Positions 11,326 to 24,144 of a DNA stretch of 64,000 nt are shown here, piece after piece (the stretch's first letter is position 1; each line of letters starts with the position of its first letter). Origin of the DNA: Punctularia strigosozonata HHB-11173 SS5 (lineage: Eukaryota; Basidiomycota; Agaricomycetes; Corticiales; Punctulariaceae); NCBI RefSeq assembly GCF_000264995.1, contig NW_006767433.1:2069123-2133122 (forward strand). The letters are read 5' to 3'. The notes under the pieces were generated by a model. That model was not told where the DNA came from. It searched no databases and was given only the letters and a program-made list of their open reading frames with translations. Both the position numbers and the translations under genes were made by a program.

Positions 11326-11331
11326 CACGTG
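11326..11331. promoter_or_regulatory. CACGTG E-box (TCACGTG context)
   Basis: Palindromic E-box about 215 bp upstream of the YAH1 start (minus strand) and 740 bp upstream of the peptidase. A role for either gene is inference. Confidence 0.3.
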
Positions 11332-11998
11332 AGTAGGCGCTTCGCCAGAAACGTGAGTACATAAGGGGGGGCCAAGCGCCGGGTTCCGACTCCCCGAACT
11401 CCGATTTGACAAACCCGATTGGTCCGGCTGAGGCGGAGATGGTATCAAATTACAAGCGGAGTCTGAACTGACGTTGACGCACACTTGACGCACACAGAAG
11501 AAAATCCCAGCTATGTCAGGACGTATGCTGTATTCCCACCGCCAAATTATGGCACCGAGGACCGTACAGGTGATGTATAAATAGGCACTCATGATCGTCG
11601 TCGGATGCACGAGGGAGATCGATCACCCCCAGCGTCAGAGCAGCGCTACGATTGCTCGCTGTCGCGTTGATGCACTGGCGCTTGTGCCTAGACGCGCACC
11701 GCTTCCATCTTCGTTGCGAAGCGCGTTGAGCGCCAGTCGGTCCACGCCGATCCTCTGTCGTACTACGCAACGTGCCGGAGCCTGCAGACGATCACCACTG
11801 CTGTTCTCGGTCGTTGTGCGCGACGGCCCAGGGCGGGATGCTGATCACCGTCGGCACCGAACCCCTGCCGTCCTCAGCGACCATCCATCAACTCGACTGG
11901 AACCACATTGTCGCGAAGTCCAGGTTACGTTACACCATCTGGCTTCTTGTCTTATCAGCGACGGTCCTCATGTCTCTGTCCAGTATGCAATGCGGGCG

Positions 11999-12005
11999 TA
12001 TATAA
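11999..12005 (+). promoter_or_regulatory. TATA box of the S53 peptidase gene
   Basis: TATATAA sits 62-68 bp before the ATG at 12067, followed by a CT-rich leader. This is the usual layout of an inducible fungal core promoter. Confidence 0.5.
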
Positions 12006-12066
12006 TACCCCATAATGCCCTCGTAACCATCACCCTCTGACCCTACTCCCGTCGGGTGCTTCCCTC

Positions 12067-14541
12067 ATGGCGCGTTCTCTGGTCGTCGCCCTCCTCGCCG
12101 GACTGGCTCTCGCGTCCCCCTCCGTCCTGCACGAGAAGCGGAGGCACGCCCCTCTCGGATGGGATCGCGTCAAGAGGCACGCGGCGGACTCCATCTTGCC
12201 GTTGAGGTTCGGTCTCGTCCAGTCCAACCTCGACAAGCTCGAGGAACTCCTCCTCGACGTGTCGCACCCGGAGTCTCCCAACTACGGTAACCACTGGAGC
12301 GCGGCCCAGGTGGCCAAGACGTTTGCACCTAGCGACGATACCATCGACGTCGTCCGCTCCTGGCTTTCTGAGAGCGGAATTGCTGGGCACAGGACCAAGC
12401 TTGCCGGCGGAAAGGGCTGGATCGAAGTCAATGCCACCGTAGAGGAGGCCGAACGGCTCTTGGGAACGGAGTACTACGTCTACACCCACAGCTCTGGCAA
12501 GGAGCACGTTGGTGAGCAGAGCATATCCTGCATTCTCGTCTCCTTCTGATCACACCTCGTAGCCTGCGACGCGTACCGCCTTCCTGAACACGTTGCTCCT
12601 CACATCGACATCGTCACCCCCTCTGTCCATTTCGACTCACCCGCCCTCAGGAGTCGCGACCTCGACCCGAACAGCAAGGCGGCCACCTCCATCGGCAAGC
12701 CCGGGTATGGTACCGTCTTCCCCAAGCTTGCCGGCACCGTTCACAACCTGATCGACGAGTTGGAGAACTGCAACACTCACGTAAGCGACCGGACTATGCA
12801 GCGCGCCACACAACTTGCTCACATGCGACTAGATCACCCCCAACTGCCTCCGCGCCCTGTACGGTATCGCGTACGTGCCCATCGCGGCCCACAAGAACAG
12901 CTATGGCATAGTCGAATACACCCCTCAGGCCTACCTCCCTGCCGACTTGGATCTGTTCTTCACCAACTATTCCAAGAACTTGCTCGGAACGCGCCCCAAC
13001 ACCTACCTTGTGGATGGAGGTCCGTGAACATCGTTTGCTCCCACCGAGCGCGACAAAACTGATATTACTTTCAAAGCGGTCCTCCAGACCGAGGTCGAGA
13101 GCTTCAGCTACAACGGCGAATCCGACCTCGACCTCGAATACGCGTACGCTCTCGCGCAGACCACGCCCATCACCCTCTACCAGGTTGGCGACATCGTCGA
13201 GGGCGCGTCCTTCAACAACTTCCTCGACGCCATCGACGGCAGCTACTGCACGTTCGAGGGCGGTGACGATCCCGACCAGGACGGCGTCTACCCCGACCCT
13301 TATACCGGGTACGACGGTGCCTACGAGGGCCCGGAGGACTGCGGAACCGCCAAGCCGGCCTACGTGATCAGCACCAGTTATGCTTACGACGAAGCTGATC
13401 TCAGCCCCGCGTACGAGGCAAGGCAGTGCGCTGAATACGCCAAGCTTGGCCTGATGGGTGTTACGGTCCTTTACTCTTCCGGAGGTCCGTGCTCGCCCCA
13501 GACATGATTCATAGAATATCTTCCAACTATACTACTCTTCTTGCAGACTATGGTGTCGCGGGCAATGGTGGTCTGTGCCTGAACCCCGATGGTAAGCTCG
13601 TCGCACATTCGTTGGACCTATATGCTCACACGTGATACAGGATCTCAGACCACAAACGGCACGATCTTCAACCCGTCGTTCCCTGGTTCTTGCCCCTACA
13701 TCACGTCCGTGGGTGCCACCCAGATTTCGCCTAACGCATCCGTCTTTGCTCCTGAGACTGCCACCTACGGTACGTCTCGAGTCGTCCGCGATCGGTGACG
13801 TGGCGTTTGCTAATGACCGGCTGAACAGAGGTCATTTACTCTGGAGGAGGATTCTCCAACAACTTCGCCATCCCGTCGTATCAGAAGTCGGCCGTTGAGT
13901 CCTACCTGAAGAACTACCCCCCACCATACACGTCGGCCAGGTACAACACGTCCGGCACGAGCCGCGGCTTCCCGGATATCTCCGCCAACGGAGCTAACTA
14001 CGTCGTCGCGGTCGACGGTGAATTTGCACGGGTGTTTGGAACGTCTGCGGTTCGTGAATCACCGCTTTCGGGGTCGGAATAAAATTTAGGTGCTGAGATT
14101 GCTGGTTTGTGTGATATAGAGCAGCCCCGTCATCGGTGCCATGCTCTCGCTGGTGAACGATGCGCGTCTGGCTATCGGCAAGAAGCCAATCGGGTTCATC
14201 AACCCCACTGTACGGTCTTTCAGCAATAATCGCCGTGCCCACGTCTGACATACCTATTACTTGATTAGATCTACTCCAGCTCGTTCCACGGTGCTTTCAA
14301 CGATATCACCAATGGTACCAACCCGGGCTGCGGTGAGTGCTGTTTATAATTCTGTAAGGCAACGACTTCTGAACCGCGTTTTACAGGCACTCTGGGATTC
14401 AACGCCACGAAGGGATGGGATCCTGTGACAGGTTCGCGCTTACTTCTACCTACGGCATTATGTCGTTTACTGACGCCATATGCAGGTCTCGGTACCCCCA
14501 AGTTCCCCGTCTTCTTGGCCAAGTATTTGTTATTGCCCTGA
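12067..14541 (+). CDS. Secreted tripeptidyl peptidase (sedolisin, MEROPS S53)
   Basis: Acid serine-carboxyl peptidase that removes tripeptides from protein N-termini outside the cell. It has a signal peptide (residues 1-17), an S53 activation prodomain (LPLRFGLVQSNLDKLEELL through the VNATVEEAERLLGTEY region) and the catalytic domain. Catalytic motifs: Glu and Asp in GESDLDLEYA, the oxyanion-region SSGDYG, and the nucleophile Ser in GTSASSPVIGAM, the last split by an intron. The PDISANG segment and the C-terminal DPVTGLGTPKFPVF are also typical. Eleven exons: 12067-12511, 12563-12780, 12833-13019, 13077-13484, 13547-13591, 13641-13769, 13829-14049, 14120-14209, 14269-14332, 14387-14431, 14486-14541; 635 aa, intact. 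Confidence 0.93.
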
Positions 14542-14744
14542 ACCTGTCTATCCCGCTACCTGAATCTAGTCTAATAATCGATATTACTTGCTGCGAGTCC
14601 TTTCCGACCCCAACAAGACGTTTGAGCCTGGGCTGAAGTACTTGGCCGCGACAAGTAGCACGCACAGTGCCAAAATCACACGTATCGTACATCAACCGAT
14701 GGAAATTACATTACATGGATAGATGGGCGTTGCCTTGATGCACT

Positions 14745-16874
14745 TCACACTTGAGGCTGATGCAATCTTACCAACAATGGCAACTGATTGCCTTTATCAC
14801 TCTCGCTCGCCACCAGCGGTCTTGTAACCGCCGTCGACTTCTTCTTGATCTCCGTGACAGGCACCGCCAGCTCAAACTCGAAGGTTCTGATCAGCACAAA
14901 CAGTAAAGCCTTCATTCTGCACAGGGTCGTTTCGTAAGTATCGAAGGTGAGACATAAAGCGTGATGGATTGACGTACTCGACGACGGAAAACCTGTAACC
15001 GATGCAAGCGTGTGGTCCGCCGAGGAAGGTTAGCAAATTGCCCCATACACCAGGAACGTTGGTGACTGTGTCTGGCAATGGTTGCAACCATCGTTCAGGC
15101 CTGAGCTAGCGTTAGTCAAGGGTACGACCAAGGTTGAAGTTCCACTGACTTGAATTCTTGGGCATCTTCTCCCCAGATGTTCTTGGCGCGATTGACCCCA
15201 AGTATGGGAATGAATATAGTCTCGCCTTTCGATATCCTACAGAAAGTTGGTTCATGAGTCAGGCACGCCAACCGATGGTATACACTATATTTACCGGATT
15301 TCGGACTGTGACTCGCCATTGCGGTTAATGAATGGCTCAGCCAGCGGTATAACGTCGTCCTTCATGGCGACACGGACGGTGCTGGGCACTGGCGAATGCA
15401 CACGCATTGTCTCGCGCACGACCGCATCGAGATATGGGAATGCTTGCAGTTCGTCCATCGTCGGCGAGTCCGAAGGAAATTCCAGCAACTCTTCGCGCAG
15501 TCTGCTCTGAACATCGGGTCGCTGTGTCAATGCGAACAATGCCCATGTCGTGCCGGTGCTGGTAGTCTCGTGTCCAGCGACCATAAATGTCGGGATCTCT
15601 GACAAAGACGTCCATATCATGTTGTGCCCAGAGAAACCATCGAAACGACCCACGTGCGAGTATATCTTCATCGCTGAGACGCTGGTTATCCGGTACGTCG
15701 ACGGCCATATTGGCTCGCACGAGGATGCTCAGCAGATCACGACCTGCTGCCTTTCAGAATGGGGATACCTTGACTGATATGACGCTGCCAACCTCGTAAA
15801 TCATCCTTCCCGACATGACCACGATCCTTCTCAGCTCGTACAGCAGCCTTCTTCTCTGCGATGAGCCTGGTGCCGATGCGTCTCATAGTCTCTTGCGCGA
15901 ATTTGACCGTGCGGGCCCGATCATTGGACTGAGGCGTCGGTTGTCAAGCGCGGCGCCGAGGGAGAGCAAAATCAACTCACTATCAAGCGTAAAGGCGGTA
16001 TAAAGTACTGGAAGAGCGGGAACAGATTGAAGCTCTCTCCGGCACGAAAGATAGTAGAAAATGCTTCGTTCAGTTCGTTGCGGGGAACATTAGGGTTCAA
16101 AGATTCGAACTCGTAGTTGAAGCCTACGCATTAGTTTAGGAACGCATTCGTCTGCTGTCAATATGAGTAAACACACCGGCCAATCCGATGATATCAAGCG
16201 TCGCTCGACTCAACCAAGACAAAACGTCGATTCTTGCGACGCCGTCGACTCCTGTGTTATTGATCTCGGTTATCCAGCCGTCACGCAGCTCGGAAGCTTT
16301 CTGGACGAATACGCTAGTCAACTCGCGGATTTGGGCAGGTCCAAACCCGGGGTTCATGATCCGACGTTGTTTGCGATGTGTCTCTCCCTCAGCAACCAGG
16401 ACCCCTTCGCCTAATATCTCGGCCAGCTGATGTCGGGCCATCTCCGGTTTTTGATAGTCCAGCGAGTGGGTCAACATATGATTCAAAGCGCGAGTGTCAA
16501 ACGTGCTCAAGCGGTCACTCTACAGCAAAGGAATCAGTTGCGGTACAAATCATGCAGCCGAGCTGCAAGCACAATGTTGCAGGTAACATGCACGATGGCT
16601 AATGCCTCACTCCCTGATTCAGAGAGACACGTACATTGAGGATGGCTTTATACTTGTATGTGCTGCCATATTGCTGATGCCACCTCTCGTGCAACACCAT
16701 CGGATCTTCCTTGAATATGTCTCTGAGGTTACCGAAGATCCAGCTGGGATTGGACGGTCCAGGCAAAGACCGCAGAGGCGAGAACAACGGACGTAACGCC
16801 CATCTGAGCAACTTCCATGTAGAATAGATGGCGAACGCGGCTCCGGCAGAGTACAAGATCTTCGCGACAGCCAT
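14745..16874 (-). CDS. Cytochrome P450 monooxygenase
   Basis: Membrane-anchored microsomal P450. N-terminal anchor (residues about 5-35), then the proline hinge [12 protein letters not shown] and FGNLRDIFK. Also seen: C-helix WxxxR-like [13 protein letters not shown]-helix [15 protein letters not shown]-helix ETMR, PERW-type region, and the haem loop [14 protein letters not shown] with the thiolate Cys. The gene has many short introns; the first exon is 16874-16635 and the second starts at 16519. The last exon begins just after an intron splitting the VVE/MKALLF junction and ends QPQV-stop. It resembles the expanded basidiomycete P450 families, but I cannot assign a CYP number or substrate. 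All key motifs are present, so it looks functional. Confidence 0.92.
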
Positions 16875-17234
16875 TCTGGAGTAAGATACGGAGAGCGTAG
16901 AACTCGTCGTTAGGCGGTATTGTTATATACCGGCGATGCTGCGGTGTATGAGGCCGCCAGTGAACCGCCGCTTGTGGTGCCGGGTGCTATTGCCTGGGGA
17001 AACATGCGCAATCATCCGGCTCAACGGAAAAACGTCTGTCTACCGCCGTCCTCGGGTCGTTGTCACAGGATGGGCGATCCTTACATAGTGGCTCATAGTG
17101 CGCTTCGCACGGGCACCTCTATCCCTATTGAGTTGCATTGGTCGATTTATACTATGTAACCGGGCAAGTATGAAAATGCACAGAACAGGCCACGACATCC
17201 TGTATATGACGACGGAAATGAATAGACAGGGACA
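16875..17234. other. Intergenic region
   Basis: Gap between the P450 start and the 3' end of the giant minus-strand gene. Contains the P450 promoter; no clear TATA box and no gene. Confidence 0.4.
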
Positions 17235-20200
17235 TCACGAGGTTGAAGCTAATAATTTTGCGAAGGAGCCCATGTACTGTTCGCAAATGGCAGAGAAGTA
17301 GAATTCATGTTCTGAGTTGTGGGCATGGACGAGATTATGGGCGATTTCGTGCGCAAGCGTGAAAAACCTGCCAAAAAGGTTACATGGGACGAGAGAATGA
17401 AGTACACCATAAATTTACCATGAGGTATACGCCGCAGCAAAGCGCCCCTGTTGTACATCTTGATCGTCTGCATGTGGCGGTATCGTAAGTCATATGACTG
17501 AAAGTTGATACAAGAGAACACATACGCCAAGCCTCGTAGAATCGCAAATTCAAGAATAGACTGGCGTTGCGGTTAAATGCAATAAGGTCTCCGGCAGTAT
17601 CGTAGAAAATATGCAGACTGCGTTGCGGGAGTTGGTACACATCTCGCAAGGGGTTCATGACGTGTATGAAACGAGCAATGATTTCACGCTTCGTTCGCAT
17701 TAATGAAGCTGAATCAGGTACGGCTTCAATCCGCATGTTAGTGAATTATCGGGATGGATGAAGCCTCGACTCACTTCGGGACGCATATACGCCGATGCCG
17801 CCCATATCCCCTGCGGCATGATAATAAATGTTAGATACAACGGGCTCTCCTGAGAGGAAATACGCACCAATATGGACAAGGTCATCTGCCCGTCCTGAGA
17901 CATCGCAATATCCCTCCTCTAGCGATTCCTTGACGAGCTGCATCTGTTCTCGATTATGCAGCACACTGCCCTGCTCTTGTCGGCAAGCTTGGATTGCAGT
18001 ATTGATGTTCGCAGCTAGGAGTGGTCCCGTCAGGTAAACCCACTATCGTCAATGGCAAGTGAAATCGTGGACGAACCGATGTTGCTGAGGGGCGTTACGC
18101 CAGGTCGTGGAGATTGCGCTCTGACTATCTCGTGAGATTTGTCGGGTCTCAACGCTCCGACAGGGGCTGCGATGTCAGAGCTTTCAGAGTGATCATGCTC
18201 AGGCCGTGGAGTGAGCTTTCTCCCCCATTTCTGTAACGAATTGATCATGCTTTGGGGCCTTGAGTTCCGTTTCGAGCCGTCAGGCTGGACCGGTAGCACG
18301 GCCTGGCTCTGATCCTGAGGGCCGCTGCTGCCAACTTCCCCTAACGTACCCATAGGCCCGGAATGTGAAGTAGGGATGGTCGGCCCTGCAACTGGACGGT
18401 TGCTGTCCGAAACAAGCTGCTGTTCTTTCTCGGATACTTCTTTTCGACGTGCTTCTTCTACGGCCAGCTTCTCCGCCTTCTGTTGGCGTAAAATACGATC
18501 CACTGGACAAGGAGCAAGTTAGTAATATAAGGGGTATTATGTGAACGCAACGTGCCGTTGTAGCCCCTTCGCTTGAGGGACCTCAAGTCCGTCGAAAGAA
18601 TGGTCATGAAGAGGAGTGCATCACCGGGCTTTGGTGCATCAAATAGAAGGCGGTTCAAGGAAGTAGCAACCCTGAAGCCAAGTATGTATCATGGAATGGC
18701 ACACCGTTCAAGAGATGAGAGAACGTACTCATAAAGATCCACCTGAGCATTACTTGCGAGCCATAGCTGGAACTGGGAGGCCCCAACGGTCTTCCCTACG
18801 GCGGATGCCTCCATTGTTCTCGACGGTGCATTAGGCCCAAGCATAAGTGTCTTCGCAACGACGATCTTGCCGAACATGCGCACTACAAAATGATCGCGCT
18901 CGGTAAACCAGCTGTATGGACGTTTTGGTCGTGCGTGGGTATGCTCATGGAGAAACAGCGGGAGCCGTTCGAGCACGAGAGCACGGATATCGGCCGCGAT
19001 TTTGTCAGCTTTGACTTCTGCTGTCGTTTTGTATTCTTCACGGACAGCGGAGGTAAGCCGCTTCGAGCCCAAGGACAGATAGAATTCTGAGCATCAGGAG
19101 CTCAACGTTAGCAATATCAGAGTGCACACGAAAACGCACTCTCCAGCGGTTCCTCTTGAGGAGCTATGAAGACTGAGTCTCCGAATAGCTGATGCTCGTT
19201 GATGTCATCGACGATCACAATCTGATCCGCCCGAAGAAGATCGTGCTCGTACTCCCAATCGTCTTCATCGAGGTCGTGGACGCCGAGAGGTTTCTGACCT
19301 TGCTCCTTTCCAGCCTCCCTCTTGACTCTCCTCGATCCGAGGAGAACGGATGATCTCTTCAAACGCGTCAACGTTGTTGGTGTCAATGAGTTAACGTTGT
19401 TCGCGAGATTCCGTAATTCGTTGATATAGCTTTCGCAACCATGAACATCAGTGATGCAGGAAACATAGGTGAATACACACTTGTCACGGCCACCTGCTAG
19501 TTTGTAAAAGTGTGTAGGGTCGTTCAACATGATTTGGGCGATCTCCTCAATAGAAGGGGCATGTTTCACACCACATGCGCTCAGAAAGCTATTTGCATGC
19601 TGACCAAAGTCAACAAAGACGAACAGTTGCGAATGATAATCTGCACGGGTTTGTCCGGCGAAATGACATTCCCAAGGCGCCCGCATGGAAACCGCGCCAC
19701 CAGTACCGCTACTAATGGTGGGGATGAAAGACATCTTCTCCAATCGTTTGAGCTCTGATGGAGTGAAATCTATGAAGGGGGGCATGAGTATATATGGGTG
19801 TATACGACTGCAGCTTCACCTGTTACACGACTAGCAAGTACGGTGAACCATTGCTGAGCAACCGCGTGGGTTTTCGGCGGGGAGTTCTGAAGCAGTGCAA
19901 CCAACATAGAGGTCGGCGGATGTTCTCTGATTTTGAGTTTCGCCAAAGCGTCGTTCCGAAGGCTCGGTTCTACCACCAAGAAACCCAGTGCGGACCACTC
20001 TAGCCCGACGAATACCTGGGCGTGCATGATGAGGAATTCGCACCAGAGCAAACAATATGATGTATGCACCTCCTTCGGAGTACCAAGGCGAGTATTTTTT
20101 CCATCCGTAGCAGGTACGAAGGACACCTGCGCAAACTCCTCCGGATCATAGCTGTTGTAGCGATCGCGGTGATTGTCCAGGAAGTATCGCAGCGCCTTCG

Positions 20201-23200
20201 TGCGGATGCCAACATTTTGGCTGGCAGCTAATTCAATGACATCTTTCAATGGCGGGAAACGGCGAAGACCAAGTTTAAACAAAAGTTTCGCTAGAAGGGG
20301 TGGCAATGTCATCAGTCCAAATTCATTCGTTCGTGAAATGGATCGCTACATATCATACCTTCGTCCGAAGATGGGCGCCATTTTCCTTTGCCAGCCCACT
20401 CAAGCACAGGCAAACCCAGTTCTCGGTGGATCTCTATGGGCTCATAAAGATCACGAGCCTTTGCCTTCTTCGGTCTTTGCTCTAAGCCCTGTTGATCCTC
20501 TCGGGGGAACGCAGGGGTGTGTTTGAGCCGCTCCATCTCTTCATTGGACAGATCATTCTGCACAGACACCAGGTACTTGGTTAGGTCCCCCGTCGTCCAG
20601 TCACCTGTCTTGATCATCCTGAATGCGCTTTCAGCGTATAACCCTAGTGAGTTGATGGAACGCACAATACCTATCAAAGACCATTTGCAAGTCCACGGTC
20701 TTGCGAACTTTCAAGTCTATTAGCAACCTTTCCAGTTCCTTCTTGATCGGGGCCCCGGACGGCATAATCGCCACCGGTAAATCGGGGAACAAATTCACAT
20801 TGGGCATATAAGCATCACCTGGAACGCGGAGGCCAGCAGATGTCGGTATGCATGTCTTATCCGCGAGCAGAGCCGTAATCCCGGCTCGCTGCATTTCGGG
20901 CAGTGTCTGCCAGGCACGAGCTAAAACGTTCAGGACCCGTTCCGACCATGGTGCGGAACGAGTGATGTCGTACTCTATGGGACCTTTCAGGACAGTGGGT
21001 GAGGTGATATGTCGAACCCAGTCGAGCATTGTGAGCTCATCCCAATCGAAAGCAACATTGAGCATGTCGGGGTTGAAGAACTTGCCGAAGTTCGGGGGCA
21101 GAACGTCGGGGGGTAAAGGACCATCCATAGGAAGCAAGCCGCCGAGTTTCTTCGCATTGATGAAGGTCTTGATCGAATTGAGCGGGACAATCTTCTCATC
21201 TTCCTTTCCCGGAACTTTCATGCTCAACACGGCAACATCCAACAGTCGTTCTCGGAATCTAGTCACGGTAGGATTCCTCGGATTCTGCTTGGCTTCCCCA
21301 ATCCACCACTTCAAACACCCGATCATCTCTTCCTCGTTGAGAGGGCGCTGATTTAGCTCACGTAACACGTCCTCGTCCGAGATTGCCCGTATTATCTTCT
21401 GGATCTGCAACGAGGCAACGAAGCCTTCCTCCGCCCAGCCTTCCGGAAGTACGGGGAGTTGCTTGAGGAAGCCAGAAAATATGTTATTGGGTAGCCGAAC
21501 GTCACGGGCGTTACGGACGCCGACCGTAGACATGAGAGGAAAAGGACCTCCGCTGCCAACCTGGAAACTGCATTTGAAAAATGCTTGCTCGAGGTACGAG
21601 GAAACTTCGGCAGAAGGTGTTGATCTGTTGAATGTAAAGAATCTCATCGCGTGAAGAGCGCGTGTCCGTAGCCAGACTTGGAGCTCGTCGTCGGGCGGTG
21701 CGCCATGGATAGAGCTAGCTGCAGCATCCCACAGCTCGCGAATGTTTGTCATCTCCATTTCGTACGCTGATCTCGCGAGGTATCCTCCAACGTATAGCAG
21801 CTCACGGTTCCACACGGCGACATTCCTATCCACCAAGTCGATGGATTCGCGTTCGACTGTGGGTATGAACCTCGCAGCCATGTGTCCTCCTATGCCCGTC
21901 GTTTGCCCAGTCGCGTGTCCAATGAATATTCGTGCCGCGCCCGTGCCCTCGAGATCCGCGCGGAGGCCCTGGAACACGCTCCCACTGGTCTGAGTTTGGG
22001 CATCATCCTCCTTCTTGCTGGCATCATACTCGTCCTTGCCAGTATAGATCAGTTCGTACTTCATGCGACTGGGTGGATTCTTCTTCGTGCTCCGCACTAG
22101 CTCCGCGGTCATTTTCTTATCAAGTTTAACTTCTACGTCTGCAGAAAAGATGGTTAAAACGACGCTGGAGTCGATGTTCTCCGTCAGGTCAACCTCCTTC
22201 GGTTTAGGCAGTGGCGGGGCGGGCGGCAGTGGAGTATTGGAACGCTGCGGCGTCGATACACCCAGGGAGGAGAAGAGGGACGAGAAAAATCCGCCTGAGG
22301 TCTGAGCACTAGGCTTTGCTTGCTGCCGCTGCTTGGCAGGAGGAGGCGGCTTATCGGTGCCTACCGTATGCACCCAGCGCATCACCTGGGCCGATATGTG
22401 CAGCGCTACGGGTACAGTTAGTGAAAAGTGTGAATTAAGACGTAAAGCGGTCACTGACGCGTGGATTGAATGCCTCGTACGTGCATCATGTTGGCATCGC
22501 TCGTAGCCTTGAGACCTTGCGGTAAAGACAACTGTTTTGGCACCCCAGGCGACTTAGTAAGCCGGGCAAGCCGCTTGTCGTCGAAGTAGAAGCTAACTAT
22601 TAACAGTAGCGTCAATCACGTCGACTAGAAAGACATGCAACAGGCATTCGCACCGTCCGACAATGTATTCATGAACGTGATGGACGACGCTAAGAAGCGT
22701 GTGAAATCGAAAGGGCTTGGAATGGGCTGCGGTTCTCGCAAGTCCATCTCAAACGTCGTCCATGGGTTGCCGTGACCGTTTTCGCTGCTTGGTGGTAGTT
22801 GATCCGGAGGGAGCGTACCACGCCGCACAAATAGTTGGTCTCCTTGATTCTTCCAATAGAATCGCATCCATTGATCTACCAACACCGGTGTTGTGTAGAT
22901 ATTTTCGGAATGAGCAGGGTAAACACATACCTCCTGAGGTTACCCAAGGTTCTTCTGTCACCGAAAACAAGCTGTAGAAACCTAGAGAAGTTGATTCCCC
23001 CGTGCCTCTATTTCCAAAGGCATGTCATGCGCACCAACCCCGAATGCACCAATCTTCTCCTCGTCAGGATTTCCCTCTGCGATTTTCTTTAACCGAGTCC
23101 AGTCTTCATCTCGGAAGACGATTCCATTGTTTCTGAATGACCATCTGTGGACCTGTGACATCATGAGTACATGGAAACGAAGGTGTAAGATTATGCCTAC

Positions 23201-23591
23201 CGCTATGGTTTTCAGGTCGGGTAACTTCTCCGCCTCGGAGTGAGTATCGGCATCAACAACCTCCGCAGTACCGTTCTTCCGCTCTTTCCGATCCAAATAT
23301 TGCTTCGTCTCAAACCGAATCTCAACTGAGCGCGCCTTCGCGTCGTCCGAGTTCTGCAGGAGCTCTCGGAACACTGGATGTTGGGATAAGTTTGAGCAAA
23401 ACCGTTGATCGCGATGGCGGGGGCGTACCGGTGAACTCTCCAGAGTATCGCGCCAAGACCTTGTCGATCAGCGCACGCTGGTTCACCTCTACCGATTCGT
23501 CGTGGCCACTAGCCCACTATGGTTGCATGGTCAGGTACGCCAACGTTGGTCAGTAGATGCACAGTACCAATGCGTCTCTAGAACTTGTCAT
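17235..23591 (-). CDS. Giant sacsin-like ATPase-domain protein (DUF3684 type) with C-terminal HExxH
   Basis: Large multi-exon gene, roughly 1,700 residues by exon tally. It starts MTSSRDALWASGHDESVEVN (first exon 23591-23568). An Hsp90/sacsin-type ATPase domain follows: FRELLQNSDDAKA (N-box with Glu and Asn), GIVFRDEDWTRL, and IGAFGVGFYSLFSV (G-rich lid). The long middle has an ER-like DKPPPPAKQRQQAKP disordered insert and alpha-helical blocks typical of the fungal DUF3684 family. The last exons give YEAWHDQDVQQGRF, SWFFTLAHEIAHNLVHAHN and SEHEFYFSAICEQYM, a zincin-like HExxH with further His and Glu. The acceptor chosen before DQDVQQ (after ACATGCAG) makes all three segments continuous. Function in fungi is unknown; human sacsin is a chaperone-like factor. 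I infer an ATP-driven folding or proteolytic role. Middle exon borders are not all fixed. Confidence 0.85.
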
Positions 23592-24144
23592 CGCAAGCTG
23601 AGCTGACGTTTGTCGTCTCTAGCTGTCGTGCGGAGCGTAAGGGTAATCCGAAAGTATTGTCGTGGTATAAGAAGTCCTCCGCGACGGACCTGGGTGTGTA
23701 GCAGCGCTGTATTTCAAGAAAAACAAGAGTCCAGTACACCGGCAGATGATTAGATGAGGCGTAAGGCAGGATGTCGGACGATCCAGTAGCGCCCGGTTGG
23801 TCCGGAGTCGATGGTGACGGAGGTACGTGGCAGTGCTGATGCTGCCGTTGAGATATCTGAGCCCGGTCGACGTCGACCAAGCTATGTACTCCGAAGTGCA
23901 AGCTCGCCGGGAAAGGGGCACTGCAGCCATACGTATATGCTTGGCTACAGTCTCCGTCGAGGCACGCAGATGTATGCAGGGCACTCTCGATGTAAGTACT
24001 GTAATCCAAGCAATCGGCCATGCGGCACAGCCACCTCGTATCCGAGTCGGTTCCTCGCCTGAGCTGGCCCCGAGTCGCGCTTCTGCAGTCGTGAGCGAGC
24101 AGATATACCTCGACGGGCATCCGCCAGCCTCACACCACGCCGCG
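23592..24144. other. Divergent intergenic region
   Basis: Shared promoter region of the giant minus-strand gene and the phosphatase. An open frame runs upstream in phase with the phosphatase from 23827, but the membrane-anchor topology fits the Met at 24145 better. No other feature seen. Confidence 0.4.

Larger units (their letters stand above)
11112..12066. other. Long divergent intergenic region (YAH1 / S53 peptidase)
   Basis: At 955 bp this is the longest gap in the window. It contains a TCACGTG E-box, a TATAAATA-like site near 11576-11583 and a better placed TATA box at 11999. Open frames here are short and unlike known proteins, so I call no gene. The length suits an inducible secreted-protease promoter. 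Confidence 0.4.

Noticed and set aside
11591-12040. 149-residue plus-strand frame upstream of the S53 peptidase
   Set aside because: Composition is like random GC-rich sequence; it overlaps the TATA box of the peptidase gene.
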